Shown: positions 37,872-47,603 of the stretch, in pieces | Layout: every line of letters starts with the position of its first letter | Position numbering within the stretch: position 1 is the stretch's first letter | Assembly: GCA_963728825.1 (NCBI GenBank) | Contig: CAVSLA010000004.1 | Span: forward strand, 1,674,001-1,738,000 | Direction: 5' to 3' | From: CAVREM01 sp963728825 | GTDB lineage: Bacteria; Acidobacteriota; Vicinamibacteria; Vicinamibacterales; CAVVIG01 | DNA length: 64,000 nt | The notes under the pieces: model-generated | Databases searched by the model: none | Told to the model about the DNA's origin: nothing | What the model saw: the letters and a program-made list of their open reading frames with translations, nothing else | Program-made: the position numbers and the translations under genes

Positions 37872-38564
37872 ATGAATGAGCGGATCCCTCGACCTGCCGA
37901 CGAGCACAAGCCGGCGGTGGCGCCCACAGGGCACGTCGCGCCGGTCCGCCGTGCTGCGACGCGCCACAGAGCTCGGAAGACACTGAGCTGGCCGTCGAAA
38001 TCCGCGGGCTTGCTCGAACGCGGTGCGGTCGAACAGGCGCGCGGAGCGGTTCGCCGGATCTCGTCGTCGCGGCATCAGCGGCGGGCGCTCCGCATCGCCT
38101 ATCAGTATCTTCGCGACGCCGCGGACGCCGACGAGGCGGTCCAGGACGCGTTCGTCAAGGTTTTCGCTCACATCGGCTCGTATCGGGAGGCCTGGCCGTT
38201 CGAGGTCTGGTTCACACGGATTCTCATCAACGGCTGTCTGGATCGCCGCAAATCGCGCGCGCGCCGCGAACGATGGTTCGCTCCCGCGGAGGAGGCTGGG
38301 CCGGACGACGGGCGCGCGACATTCGGCGGAGCGGCGCCGCTCGATCCCGAGGCGCGCCTGCTCGCCCGCGAGCGCCGCTCGAGGCTCGCTGCGGCCATCG
38401 ATCGGCTCGACGGCCGACAGCGGACGGTTTTCATGTTGTGTCACTACGGCGACTGCACGCCGCGCGAAGTGAGCGCCATCACCGGCTTGAACGAGTCGAC
38501 GGTGCGCGTCCATCTGTTCCGCGCGGCTCGGAAGCTGCGGGGCCTGCTTGGAGGAAAGCCGTGA
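37872..38564 (+). CDS. ECF-type RNA polymerase sigma factor (frame lesions)
   Basis: Extracytoplasmic-function sigma factor. Region 2 is ALRIAYQYLRDAADADEAVQ then DAFVKVFAHIGSYREAWPFE, with WFTRILINGCLDRRK following. Region 4 is LDGRQRTVFMLCHYGDCTP then VSAITGLNESTVRVHLFRAA. The first 60 residues include an N-terminal extension (MNERIPRPADEHKPAVAP). Within 37930-38070 three extra bases must be removed; the repaired reading includes LLERGAVEQARERFAGLVVR. It overlaps the anti-sigma gene by GTGA, so the pair is coupled. Signal and regulon are unknown; the neighbour ispH suggests envelope or isoprenoid stress, which is inference. Confidence 0.9.
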   Translation: MNERIPRPADEHKPAVAPTGHVAPVRRAATRHRARKTLSWPSKSAGLLERGAVEQARGAVRRISSSRHQRRALRIAYQYLRDAADADEAVQDAFVKVFAHIGSYREAWPFEVWFTRILINGCLDRRKSRARRERWFAPAEEAGPDDGRATFGGAAPLDPEARLLARERRSRLAAAIDRLDGRQRTVFMLCHYGDCTPREVSAITGLNESTVRVHLFRAARKLRGLLGGKP

Positions 38565-39174
38565 TCGCTCGTGCACATCATCTTGCCGAAGATCGCCTGT
38601 TCGACTGCTACGTGGCGGAGCGGGCCGGAGAACCGCTCGATCCACCGGCCGCCGAACACCTGGCTGACTGTCATGAGTGCGGCGGCCGCTATGCAGAGCT
38701 GACCGCGTTCATGGACGGCCTTCGGGGCGAGGCGGACGTCGAGACCGACACGCTCTTTCCGGCCGACTGGCGCTACGACACAGCAGCAGTCGATTCTGCG
38801 GCGCATCGAACACCTCGGGCAGGCTGCCCGCGTCATCACGTTCCCCGGCCGGCTGGTTGCCCGGCACATCACGCAGGGCACGCGGATGCGTGTCTCGCCG
38901 TGGCCGGCTGCCGCCGCTGCCGCCTGTCTATTCGTCGGCGTCGCGGTGGGAATGTTCTACGACGGGCAGAACCGCCCGGCCAGCGTCGCGGCCTTGCGTC
39001 CGGCATCGGCCCCCGCCGCCCCGCCGCCCACGACTTTGGCGCCGGTGGCGTTGGATACCGACGCGTTTCTGTCAGAGCTCGAGCGCGCGCTCGGCGGGAT
39101 CGCAGATTCCGGAACTGATGTCGCTCGACGTGCTGACGCCGCACGTTCGCGAGATCTCGCTGAACGCTCGATAA
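38561..39174 (+). CDS. Zinc-type anti-sigma factor with one membrane segment (frame lesions)
   Basis: Partner of the preceding sigma factor. The N-terminal ZAS domain has the Hx3Cx2C motif in EHLADCHECGGRYAELTAF (residues about 34-52), which binds the sigma factor and zinc. After a lesion near 38790 the reading gives LGQAARVITFPGRL, then one membrane segment, AAAAAACLFVGVAVGMFY (about 38905-38960), and a Pro-Ala-rich periplasmic linker. After another lesion near 39100 it ends SLDVLTPHVREISLNAR. GTG start overlaps the sigma stop. ispH begins two bases after the stop. Confidence 0.83.
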
Positions 39175-39175
39175 A

Positions 39176-40351
39176 TTGTCCAGCCTCACCTTCAGGAAGG
39201 GGCTCGATCTGAAGCAGGCCGTCGCCGGCATGCTGGCAGCGAGCTATCACAGCGAACTCGTCGATCGCATCAAGGCGCAGGATTTCCTCTACACCTCAGG
39301 CCGGCTGACCATCCGCCTGGCCCGGGAGTTCGGGTTCTGCTACGGCGTCGATCGGGCGGTCGATTACGCCTATCAGACGCGCCGCCGGTTTCCCGATCGG
39401 CCCGTGTATCTGACCGGCGAAATCATCCACAACCCTCACGTCAACGATCAGCTGCGGGCGATGGGAATCGGCTTCCTGAGCGACGCCGGCCAATCGATCG
39501 AGCAGCTGACCGGGAACGATGTGGTGATCCTTCCGGCGTTTGGCGTCACCGTGGCGCATGCTCACGCAGCTGGAACAGCGCGGCTGCACGCTCATCGATA
39601 CGACCTGCGGCTCCGTGCTCAACGTGTGGAAGAACGTCCGCCGCTACGCCGAAGGCGGGCTACACGTCCCTCATTCACGGCAAGGTCTGGCACGAGGAAA
39701 CGCAGGCGACCGCTTCGCACGCCGTTCAGTATGGCGGCCGCTATCTGGTCGTGCTCGACGACCTCCAGACCGGCCTGGTGTGCGACTACATCCGCGGCCG
39801 CGGCGATCGCGAAGCGTTTCTCGCGCAATTCGGCGGCGCCGCCTCGAGCGGGTTCGATCCCGACGTCGACTTGCGCCGCATCGGCCTCGCCAACCAGACG
39901 ACGATGCTGATGTCCGAATCGCTCGCGATCGGCGAGATGCTCAAGGCGGCGATGGTCGAGCGTTATACGCCGGCCGAACTGGACACGCACTATCAGGCAT
40001 TCGACACGATCTGCAGCGCCACCCAGGACCGGCAGGACGCGGTCGTCGCCCTGCTGGCGGAGGGTCCGCCGGACCTGATGCTCGTCATCGGCGGGTACAA
40101 CAGCAGCAATACGTGCAACCTGGCTCGCATCTGCGCCGGCCCGCTGCACGACGTTTCACATCGCGGATCCTGATTGCCTGGAGTCGGCTGACGCGATCCG
40201 GCATCGGCCGGTGGGGGTCAAATCAGAGACGAAGACGACCGGGTGGTTGCCCACGGCCGGGCCGGTTACGGTCGGGCTGACTTCGGGGGCGTCGACACCT
40301 GATAATCTGGTCGGGTCGGCCGTGGAAAAATTGGCCGCTTTTTGCGGCTAG
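39176..40351 (+). CDS. ispH: 4-hydroxy-3-methylbut-2-enyl diphosphate reductase (frame lesions)
   Basis: Iron-sulfur enzyme of the last step of the non-mevalonate isoprenoid pathway, producing IPP and DMAPP. Cluster cysteines lie in REFGFCYGVDRAVDYAYQ, DTTCGSVLNVWKNVRR and NSSNTCNLARIC. TGEIIHNPHVNDQL and TTMLMSESLAIGEML are typical. Single extra bases near 39556 and 39655, and one near 40150, are removed; the end then reads FHIADPDCLESADAIRH to a TAG at 40349-40351. TTG start at 39176. About 390 residues, longer than E. coli IspH (~316), with an N-terminal extension of about 40 residues. Confidence 0.92.
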
Positions 40352-40540
40352 CGGACGGCGGCGGCCAATCGCCTGGGCGCCGCTTCCCGGTCGCCGGCCG
40401 ACGTGAGGCGGCCGAGGCCGAGCAGCAGCAGCGCCAGGACCAGCCACGCGCCAAAAATCACTCGCACAGCGGCTCGTGAACGCAACCGGAATGCCAGCAG
40501 AAAAGCATCCGTTTTCCAGCCACTCTGCTACTATTTTCAT
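40348..40540 (-). CDS. Possible small membrane protein (one frame lesion)
   Basis: In the 323-base gap between ispH and the Spy-like gene, the minus strand carries a reading ending LLLLGLGRLTSAGDREAAP, preceded by a hydrophobic stretch (VIFGAWLVLALLLLGLGRL). Its TAG stop shares CTAG with the ispH stop. An ATG at 40540 (MKIVAEWLENGC) is out of register by exactly one base, the same lesion type as in other genes, so a 63-residue protein is plausible. Alternative GTG starts at 40467 or 40461 give about 39 residues. The rest of the gap (40541-40674) shows nothing identifiable. Confidence 0.4.
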
Positions 40541-40674
40541 CTTGTCCGCAGCTCAGCCGGCGTCCCCACTGTAGCGCGCGGCGTCGGGCAATTCGTGAAA
40601 AATCTAAGGCGGATAAACACAACCGGCAGTCGCATCGTATTTCCTTCAAGAACAGCTATTTCAGAGGTTTACGC

Positions 40675-41196
40675 ATGATGCTGTCCCGACTCTGTGGCGT
40701 GGCGTCCGGCGCCGTTCTGCTGAGCCTGGCGGTCGTGCCGGTGGTCGCTTCCAACCAGCAAGGTCCACCGCGGGGTTGGTGGCGGACTGAATCCATCGTC
40801 AAGGATCTCGGGTTGACGCCCGAGCAGTCCACGCGCCTGAACGCCATTTTTGAAACGCACGATGCCCGAATTGCGCCTGGACCGCGAAGAGCTCGAGCGA
40901 CTCGAAGCCAAGCTCTCCCGGATGATTCAGGACGACCGGATCGACGAGGCCTCGCTGGCCCGGCAGATCGACCGCGTCGAAACAGCTCGCGCCACGGGGA
41001 ACAAGACGCGCTCCGTGATGCTGACCCGCATGTATCGGGTGCTGACGAAGGACCAGCGCCTGCGCTTCGACCAGCTTTCGAAACAGTGGGCCGCTGCCCG
41101 GGCGGACGCGGGGCTTCGCCCGTGTTCCCGCCATCGGCCAAGCCGGCGGCGCCCCAGGGCAACAGTCCGGCCGACCCGCAGCGGCGTCCGCAGTAA
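40675..41196 (+). CDS. Spy/CpxP-like periplasmic protein (frame lesions)
   Basis: Small secreted protein of the LTxxQ/heavy-metal-resistance type. A signal peptide (LCGVASGAVLLSLAVVPVVA) is followed by LGLTPEQSTRLNAIFE, the first LTxxQ-like motif, a long helical region rich in E and R (LDREELERLEAKLSRMIQDD), and LTKDQRLRFDQLSKQW, a second motif of the same kind. Extra bases near 40858 and 41110 are removed. It lies 26 bases upstream of the TolC-like gene, so it probably belongs to the efflux operon and may sense or buffer envelope stress. About 170 residues. Confidence 0.8.
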   Translation: MMLSRLCGVASGAVLLSLAVVPVVASNQQGPPRGWWRTESIVKDLGLTPEQSTRLNAIFETHDARIAPGPRRARATRSQALPDDSGRPDRRGLAGPADRPRRNSSRHGEQDALRDADPHVSGADEGPAPALRPAFETVGRCPGGRGASPVFPPSAKPAAPQGNSPADPQRRPQ

Positions 41197-41222
41197 CAGA
41201 TCGACGATTTCAGAGGATTGAG

Positions 41223-42913
41223 ATGAAACAGGGGTATGTAACCGGTCTTGCGGTCGTGCTGACCGCGCTTCTTTCCGGCCCGGCACAGGCACAGACGCAA
41301 CTCTCGGAAGAGCGCATCAAGGAATTGATCCGCGAGGCATCGAAAACCTCGATCGAGACGCCGACGCCGTCGTCGAGCGTCCAGGTACCAGGCGAAGGTC
41401 CGACCGTCGCCCTGACCCTGGACGACGCGGTACGCTTCGCGCTGGAACGCAATCTGGACATCGCGGTGCAGCGGCTCAATCCGCAGCTGCAGGACATCGC
41501 GATGGCGACCGCCCGCGCCGCGTTCTGCAGCCGTCGCTCACCTCGGCGTTCAGCCGGGCCTCGCAGACGCTCGCCGCCGACCAGCGCGATCGACCTCTCC
41601 TCCGGCGGCGGCGGTACCAAGACCGGCACGACGACCTACAACGGCGAGCTGTCACGAAGCTGATGCCGTTCTACGGCGGCCAGTTCACCGCGGTGCTGAA
41701 CAACAACCGTCAGGAGACGACGCGGAACAACGCCACCTTCAATCCGTCGTTCAACTCGACCTGGACGTTCCAGTACATGCAGCCGCTCCTCCGCGATTTC
41801 CGGATCGATACACAACGCCGGCAGCTGCAGGTCGCGCAGGTCAACCGCGACATCTCAGAGGTCCAGCTCCGCGCGTCGATCACGAACCTCGTCTCGAACG
41901 TGCGCAACGCCTACTGGGACTACGTGTTCACGACGCAGGCCGTCGAAGTGGCGCGGCAGTCGTTCGATCTCGCCAACAAGCTGGTGCAGGACAACCAGAT
42001 CCGCGTCGAGATCGGCACGATGGCGCCGATCGACGTCGTCCAGGCGCAGGCCGAGCAGGCGACGCGGCGGCAGGCGCTCGTGACCGCCGAAAACCTCCGC
42101 CGGACCGCCGAGCTCTCGCTGAAGCGGTTGATCGTGTCCGGCACCGAAGATTCGAACTGGCTGGCGACGCTCGATCCGGTCGATCGACCGGACTTCGTGC
42201 CGGAGCCGGTGGACATCGAGGCCGCCATCCGCAACGCGCTCAGCCAGCGCACCGACCTCGAGATCGCGCGGCGCAACGTCGAGAACAATTCGACGACGCT
42301 GTCGTTCCTGCGCAACCAGGCGCTGCCGATCGTCGACCTTCAGCTGAACTACGGGGTCCAGGGCGTCGGCGGACCGTTCTCCCAGCGCACGACGATTCTG
42401 GGAGAGTCGACGACGCAGGTTGTCCCGGGCGGACCGCTCGACGCCTACGCGTCGCTGTTCGCGTTCGACAACCCCCGCTGGACGCTCGGCGTGAATGTCA
42501 CGTATCCGCTGGGCCTCAGCACCCAGGAAGCGGCGGTGGCGCGGGCGCGCGTGCAGTTGACCCAGATCCAGTCCCAGCTCCGTCAAATCGAGCTGCAGGT
42601 AGCCCACGACGTCACGAACTCGGCGATTCAGGTGCGCAACACCGCCGAGTCGGTCCAGGCATCGCAGGCGGCACGCGAGCTGTCGATGCGCCGCCTCGAA
42701 GCGGAACAGAGCAAGTTCGAGGTCGGGATGTCGACCAACTATTTTGTCGTTCAGGCGCAGCGCGACTTGAACGAGGCCCGCAACAGCGAGCTGCGCGCGC
42801 TGCTCAACTACCGGAAGGCGCTCGTCGAGCTGGAGCGCCTGCAGCAGACCACTCTGTCGAACGCGAATATCACGGTCATCGCGGCGGGCGGCGGCGGTGG
42901 TGGTGGATTCTAG
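41223..42913 (+). CDS. TolC-family outer-membrane efflux channel (frame lesions)
   Basis: Outer-membrane exit duct. The signal peptide is VTGLAVVLTALLSGPAQAQ. The first OEP repeat begins LTLDDAVRFALERNLDIAVQ. After lesions between about 41520 and 41660 the reading is clean: QPLLRDFRIDTQRRQLQVAQ, NVRNAYWDYVFTTQAVEVAR and the second repeat with TDLEIARRNVENN and LRALLNYRKALVELERLQQ. The C-terminus ends in a short polyglycine tail (AAGGGGGGGF). About 560 residues. It is followed by an adaptor after 48 bases including a small hairpin. Confidence 0.9.
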
Positions 42914-42920
42914 ACGTCTG

Positions 42921-42940
42921 GCTGTCGCGGATTCGACAGC
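42921..42940. repeat. Small intercistronic hairpin
   Basis: GCTGTCG (42921-42927) and CGACAGC (42934-42940) flank a six-base loop between the TolC-like gene and the adaptor. It could tune relative expression within the operon. Confidence 0.5.
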
Positions 42941-42961
42941 GGTGAAAGAGAAACCAACATC

Positions 42962-44374
42962 ATGAAGCGTTCGATTATCGGTCTGGTGATTGTGGCGGCG
43001 GTTGGCGCCGGAGCCGCGTACTACATGCGGGACGGGGCCGCCGAAGGCTCGTCGCCCGATTCGCGCAGCGGCGGCGCCGGTGGCCGCGGTAACCCTGGTG
43101 GCGGCGGCGGTTTCGGCGGCGGCTTTGGTGGCCCTGGCGGGTTTGGCGGCGGTCCCGGCTTCGGCGGGCCGCGGATGCCGATGACCGTCGAGCTCGCCTC
43201 CGTCACGCGCGGCGACGTGGCGCTGCAGATTCAGGTGGTCGGCAATCTGATCGGCGCGGCTACGGTTGCGGCGACCCCCAAAGTCAGCGGACGGCTCGAG
43301 ACCGTCACCGTCCGGCTGGGCGATCGGGTGACGCGTGGTGAGCGAATTGCGAAAATCGAGGACCGCGAGCTTCAGGAACAGCTCAAACAATCCGAGGCCG
43401 CCTACGCGGTTGCGCAGGCGACCATCCGCCAGCGCGACGCCGACCTCAAGCTCGCGCAGGTCAACCGCGAGCGCAATGCCAACCTGCACGAACGGCAGTT
43501 GATTTCGAGGCAGACCTTCGACGATACGGAAGCACGGTACCAGGCAGCCGAAGCCCAGGTCGATCTCGCCCAGGCGCAGCTGCTCGCCGCGGAGTCGCGT
43601 CTCGACGAGCTCAAGATCAACCTGTCGAACACCGTGATCACGTCGCCGGTGAACGGCTTCGTCGCCTCGCGTTCGTTGGACCCCGGCGCCTGGGTGACGC
43701 CCAACACCGCGTTCCTGTCGCTGGTCGACATCAGCACGGTGCGGCTGGTCACCAACGTCGTGGAGAGGGACCTTCGACGCATCCAGCTCGGGCTGGCCGC
43801 CGACGTCGAGGTCGATGCGTTCCCCGGCGAGAAGTTCAAGGGCCGCGTGGCGCATATGTCGCCCATCCTCGATCCGGCGACCCGGACCGCACAGATCGAA
43901 GTCGAGATCACGAATCCGAACGCCCGGCTGAAGCCGGGGATGTACGCCAAGGTGGACTTCACGGTCGACAAGAAGGAAAACACGCTGGTCGTGCCGGCAG
44001 CCGCGGTCGTGGACGTGGCCGGCAAGCGGGGGGTGTTCCTGCCCGGTGAGGGGGACGTCGCGAAGTTCCAGCCGATTCGAGCTGGGGGTGAGCGACCGCC
44101 GACCTGGTCGAAGATCTCGGGTGGACTCCACGAGGGTCAGCGCATCATCACGACCGGCGCCGGCGCGCTACGCGAGAACGATCGCATTGTCCTGCCCGGC
44201 CAGTCGCCGCAGAACGCGGGCCAGGGTGGCCGCGGCGGGCGTGGCACCGGCCGCCGCGGCGGCGCGCCCGGAGGCGAGGGCGGCAGCGGGGCCCCGGCTG
44301 GCGGTCAGCGCGAGGGCGCTCCGCAGCAGGCGCCGCGCGGTGAAGGCGCGCCGATTCGTCCCAGGACCGATTGA
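42962..44374 (+). CDS. RND efflux periplasmic adaptor (membrane fusion protein)
   Basis: HlyD/AcrA-type adaptor linking the RND pump to the TolC-like channel. A membrane anchor (IIGLVIVAAVGAGAAYYM) is followed by an unusual polyglycine segment (residues about 36-75). Next are the barrel-sandwich start GNLIGAATVAATPKVSGRLE, an alpha-hairpin (QLKQSEAAYAVAQATIRQRD) and the second lipoyl half (SNTVITSPVNGFVASRSLDP). The beta-barrel ends LKPGMYAKVDFTVDKKEN. The C-terminal ~60 residues are rich in Gly, Arg and Gln. Intact, 470 residues. It lies between channel and pump as expected. Confidence 0.93.
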   Translation: MKRSIIGLVIVAAVGAGAAYYMRDGAAEGSSPDSRSGGAGGRGNPGGGGGFGGGFGGPGGFGGGPGFGGPRMPMTVELASVTRGDVALQIQVVGNLIGAATVAATPKVSGRLETVTVRLGDRVTRGERIAKIEDRELQEQLKQSEAAYAVAQATIRQRDADLKLAQVNRERNANLHERQLISRQTFDDTEARYQAAEAQVDLAQAQLLAAESRLDELKINLSNTVITSPVNGFVASRSLDPGAWVTPNTAFLSLVDISTVRLVTNVVERDLRRIQLGLAADVEVDAFPGEKFKGRVAHMSPILDPATRTAQIEVEITNPNARLKPGMYAKVDFTVDKKENTLVVPAAAVVDVAGKRGVFLPGEGDVAKFQPIRAGGERPPTWSKISGGLHEGQRIITTGAGALRENDRIVLPGQSPQNAGQGGRGGRGTGRRGGAPGGEGGSGAPAGGQREGAPQQAPRGEGAPIRPRTD

Positions 44375-44384
44375 GATTGAGACC

Positions 44385-44399
44385 GTCCGCGAAGCGGAC
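44385..44399. repeat. Small intercistronic hairpin
   Basis: GTCCGC (44385-44390) and GCGGAC (44394-44399) flank a GAA loop between the adaptor and RND pump genes. Confidence 0.4.
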
Positions 44400-44423
44400 C
44401 CGCAAGTGTGAAACGGAGCGAGC

Positions 44424-47400
44424 ATGAGTATCCCGCGCTTTGCCATCGAACGTCCCGTGATGATGACGATGATCAGCTCGATCATCATCCTGCTCGGCGG
44501 TATTTCCCTGACCCGGCTGCCGGTCGACCTGCTGCCGGACGTCTCGCAGCCGACCATCACCGTCCGTGTGAACTACACGGGCGTCGGTCCGCTCGAGATG
44601 GAGGAGCTCATCACCCGTCCGCTCGAGCAGCAGCTGAGCGCGGTGTCGGGTCTCGAGCAGATGAACTCCTCGTCGAACGAAGGCAACTCGCAGGTCCGCC
44701 TCAACTTCACCTGGGGCCACGACCTCAACGAGGCGATGGACGAAATCCGCACGCGCATCGACCGCGTCCGCGGCCGCCTGCCGGAAGACGCTGATCCGCC
44801 GCAGATCCAGAAGTTCGACTCGAACGCCGCCCCGATCATGGGCCTGGCGGCTCGAAAGCTCCGACGGCACGCTCGATCGCGTGGCGCTGCGCGAGCTGGC
44901 TGAACAGGTGCTGTCGCCGCGCATCGAGCGCGTGCCCGGCGTCGCCGCGGTGACGGTCAACGGCGGTCTGCGGCGTCAGATCCACGTCGAGCTGTCGCGC
45001 GAGAAGATCACCGCGCTCGACCTCTCGGTCGATCGGATCGTCAACGTCCTGCGGACCGAAAACCAGAACATCCCGATCGGCGAGATCTACCAGGGCGATC
45101 GCGCCTACCTGCTGCGCAGCACCGGCCAGTTCGAAACCCTCGAGCAGATTCGCAACCTCGTCGTGATGACGCGCACCGGCGTGCCGGTCTACCTGAAGGA
45201 CATCGCCGACGTCAAAGACACGACCGAGGACAACCGATCGATCCTCCGGATCAACGGCCGGCAGGGCGTGCGCATGCAGGTGACCAAGCAGTCGGGCACC
45301 AACACGGTGCAGATTGCCGAGGGTGTGCGGGCAGAGATGGAGCGCATCAATCGCGAGGTGCCGGGCGTCCGCCTGACGCTGCTCGACGACAGCGCGAAGT
45401 TCATCGAGCGGTCGATTCACGCCGTTCAGGAGCACGTGATGATCGGCTCGGTGCTGGTCATCGGCATCATCTTCCTGTTCCTGCGCAATTTCCGCTCGAC
45501 GCTGATCGTCTGCACCTCGATCCCGATCTCCGTGATCGGCACCTTCGCGCTGCTCTACTTCGGCGGTCTGACGCTGAATACGATGACCTTCGGCGGCCTC
45601 GCGCTCGGCGTCGGCATGGTCGTCGACGCGGCCATCGTCGTGCTGGAGAACTCGTTCCGGCACATGGAGCACCACGGCAAGGATCGGATGACGGCGGCGA
45701 TTGACGGCAGCGAGGAGGTCTGGTCGGCGATTCTGGCGTCGATTCTCACCCACATCGCCGTGTTCGTGCCGCTGCTCTTCCTCGAGGGCGTCTCGAGCGT
45801 CATGTTCCGACAGCTGTCGATCGTCGTCGTGCTTCTCGCTGGCGATGTCGCTGTTCGTGGCGGTCACGCTGGTGCCGGTGCTCTGCTCGCGCCTGCTCGT
45901 GCTGCCGCCGCCCGCCGACCAGCGGACGGGCCTCGGCGGCAGGCTGTATTCGCTCAGCGAGCGGATGCTCAACGGCATGGACGAGGGTTACCGCAAGCTG
46001 CATCCATCTCGCGCTCGCCCACCGGCCGACCGTGATCGGCCTCAGCGCTCGCGTCGGTGGTCGCGGCCGTGATGATCTACCCGCACGCTGTCGACCGAGT
46101 TCAGCACGCAGACCGACGAGGGGCAGGTGCAGGTCAACATCGAGCTGCCGCGCGGCACACGCATCGAGATCACGGCTCCGGTGCTCGATCGCGTCGAGCA
46201 GATGGTCAAGGAGCTCGTTCCCGAGGCGACCGACATGATCGTCAACGCCGGCGCGGGCGGCGGCGGCTTCGGCGGCCCTGGCGGCGGCGGTGGCGGCGGC
46301 GGCAACCGCGGCAACATTCAGCTGCTGCTCACGCCGAAAGACGAGCGGACCCGTTCGAGCGAGCAGATCGCCATGGACCTGCGGCGCCAGCTGGCCGGAA
46401 TCCCCGGCGTGATCGTCCGCGCCAATGCGTCGGGCGGCAACCAGCAGATGAACCGTTTCCTCTCCGGCGGCGGCAACAACGGCGGTGGCCGGCTCGCGCT
46501 CGAGATCCGCGGCGAGGACCTGGTCGAAGCACAGCGCGTGGCGCAGGCGACCAAGGACCTGCTCGACACGGTGCCCGGCATCGCCGACGCGCGGCTCGGC
46601 CGCGACGATGGCCGTCCCGAGCTCGCGGTCCGCGTCGACCGTGCCAAGGCGGCGCTGCTCGGCATCAGCGCGACCACCGTCGCCAACACGATCCGCACGA
46701 ACGTCTCGGGCACGCAGGCCGCGATGTTCCGGCAGTCCGGCAAGGAGTACCCGATCATCGTCCGGCTGCGTGAAGACGAACGGCAGCTCGTCACCGACGT
46801 CGAGGACGTCCTGATCAGCACGCCGCAGGGCCAGGTGCTGCCGGCGAAGAACCTGATGCGCGATCGACAACGCGGTCGGCCCCGTCTCGATCGAGCGCAA
46901 GAACCAGCAGCGCATCACCATGGTCAGCGCCGAGCCCGAAGTGACGTTGAGCGATGCGGTCAAATCAGTGGAAGATCGCATGGCGCCGCTCGTCGCCTCG
47001 TTGCCGCGCGACTTCAGCGTCGGCTTCGGCGCCGAAGTCGAGCAGCAGGCCGAGGCGTTCAACCAGCTGCGCATGGTGCTGATCCTCGCGCTGGTCCTGG
47101 TCTACGCGGTCATGGCGTCGCAGTACGAGTCGCTGCGCGATCCGTTCATCATCATGTTCTCGGTGCCGACCGCCGCCCTCGGCGTCGTCGGATCGCTGTG
47201 GCTGACCGGGACGTCGTTCAACATGCAGGCCTACATCGGCATCATCATGCTGGCCGGCATCGTCGTCAGCAACGGCATCCTGCTGGTCGACTACACGAAC
47301 GTGCTGCGGCGCCGCGACGGTCTGCCGCTTCGTCAGGCGGTCGAGGTCGCCGGACGGACGCGTCTCCGCCCGATTCTGATGACCTCGATCGCGACGATGC

Positions 47401-47603
47401 TCGGGCTGGTGCCGATGTCGCTGGGGATCGGCGAAGGCAGCGAGCTGCAGGTGCCACTGGCCCGCGTCGTGATCGGCGGGTTGCTGACCTCGCTCGCCAT
47501 TACCCTGGTGCTGGTGCCGACGGTCTACACAATCTTCGAGGAGGGCATCGGCGGCCTCTGGCGGCGACCGAAGCACGACGAGACCCACGTCGAGGCTCGA
47601 TGA
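44424..47603 (+). CDS. RND efflux pump inner-membrane transporter (frame lesions)
   Basis: HAE1/AcrB-type proton-driven exporter. The first helix region is VMMTMISSIIILLGGISLTR. Typical blocks are LPVDLLPDVSQPTITVRVNY, TRPLEQQLSAVSGLEQMNS, SVLVIGIIFLFLRNFRSTL, TFGGLALGVGMVVDAAIVVL and, late, AYIGIIMLAGIVVSNGILLV with GRTRLRPILMTSIATMLGLV. Extra bases near 44848, 45840, 46005, 46085 and 46860 are removed; all restore family sequence. An odd polyglycine insertion (AGGGGFGGPGGGGGGGGNRG) sits in the periplasmic loop near 46255-46315. Stop overlaps the next adaptor's ATG. About 1,055 residues. Confidence 0.92.
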
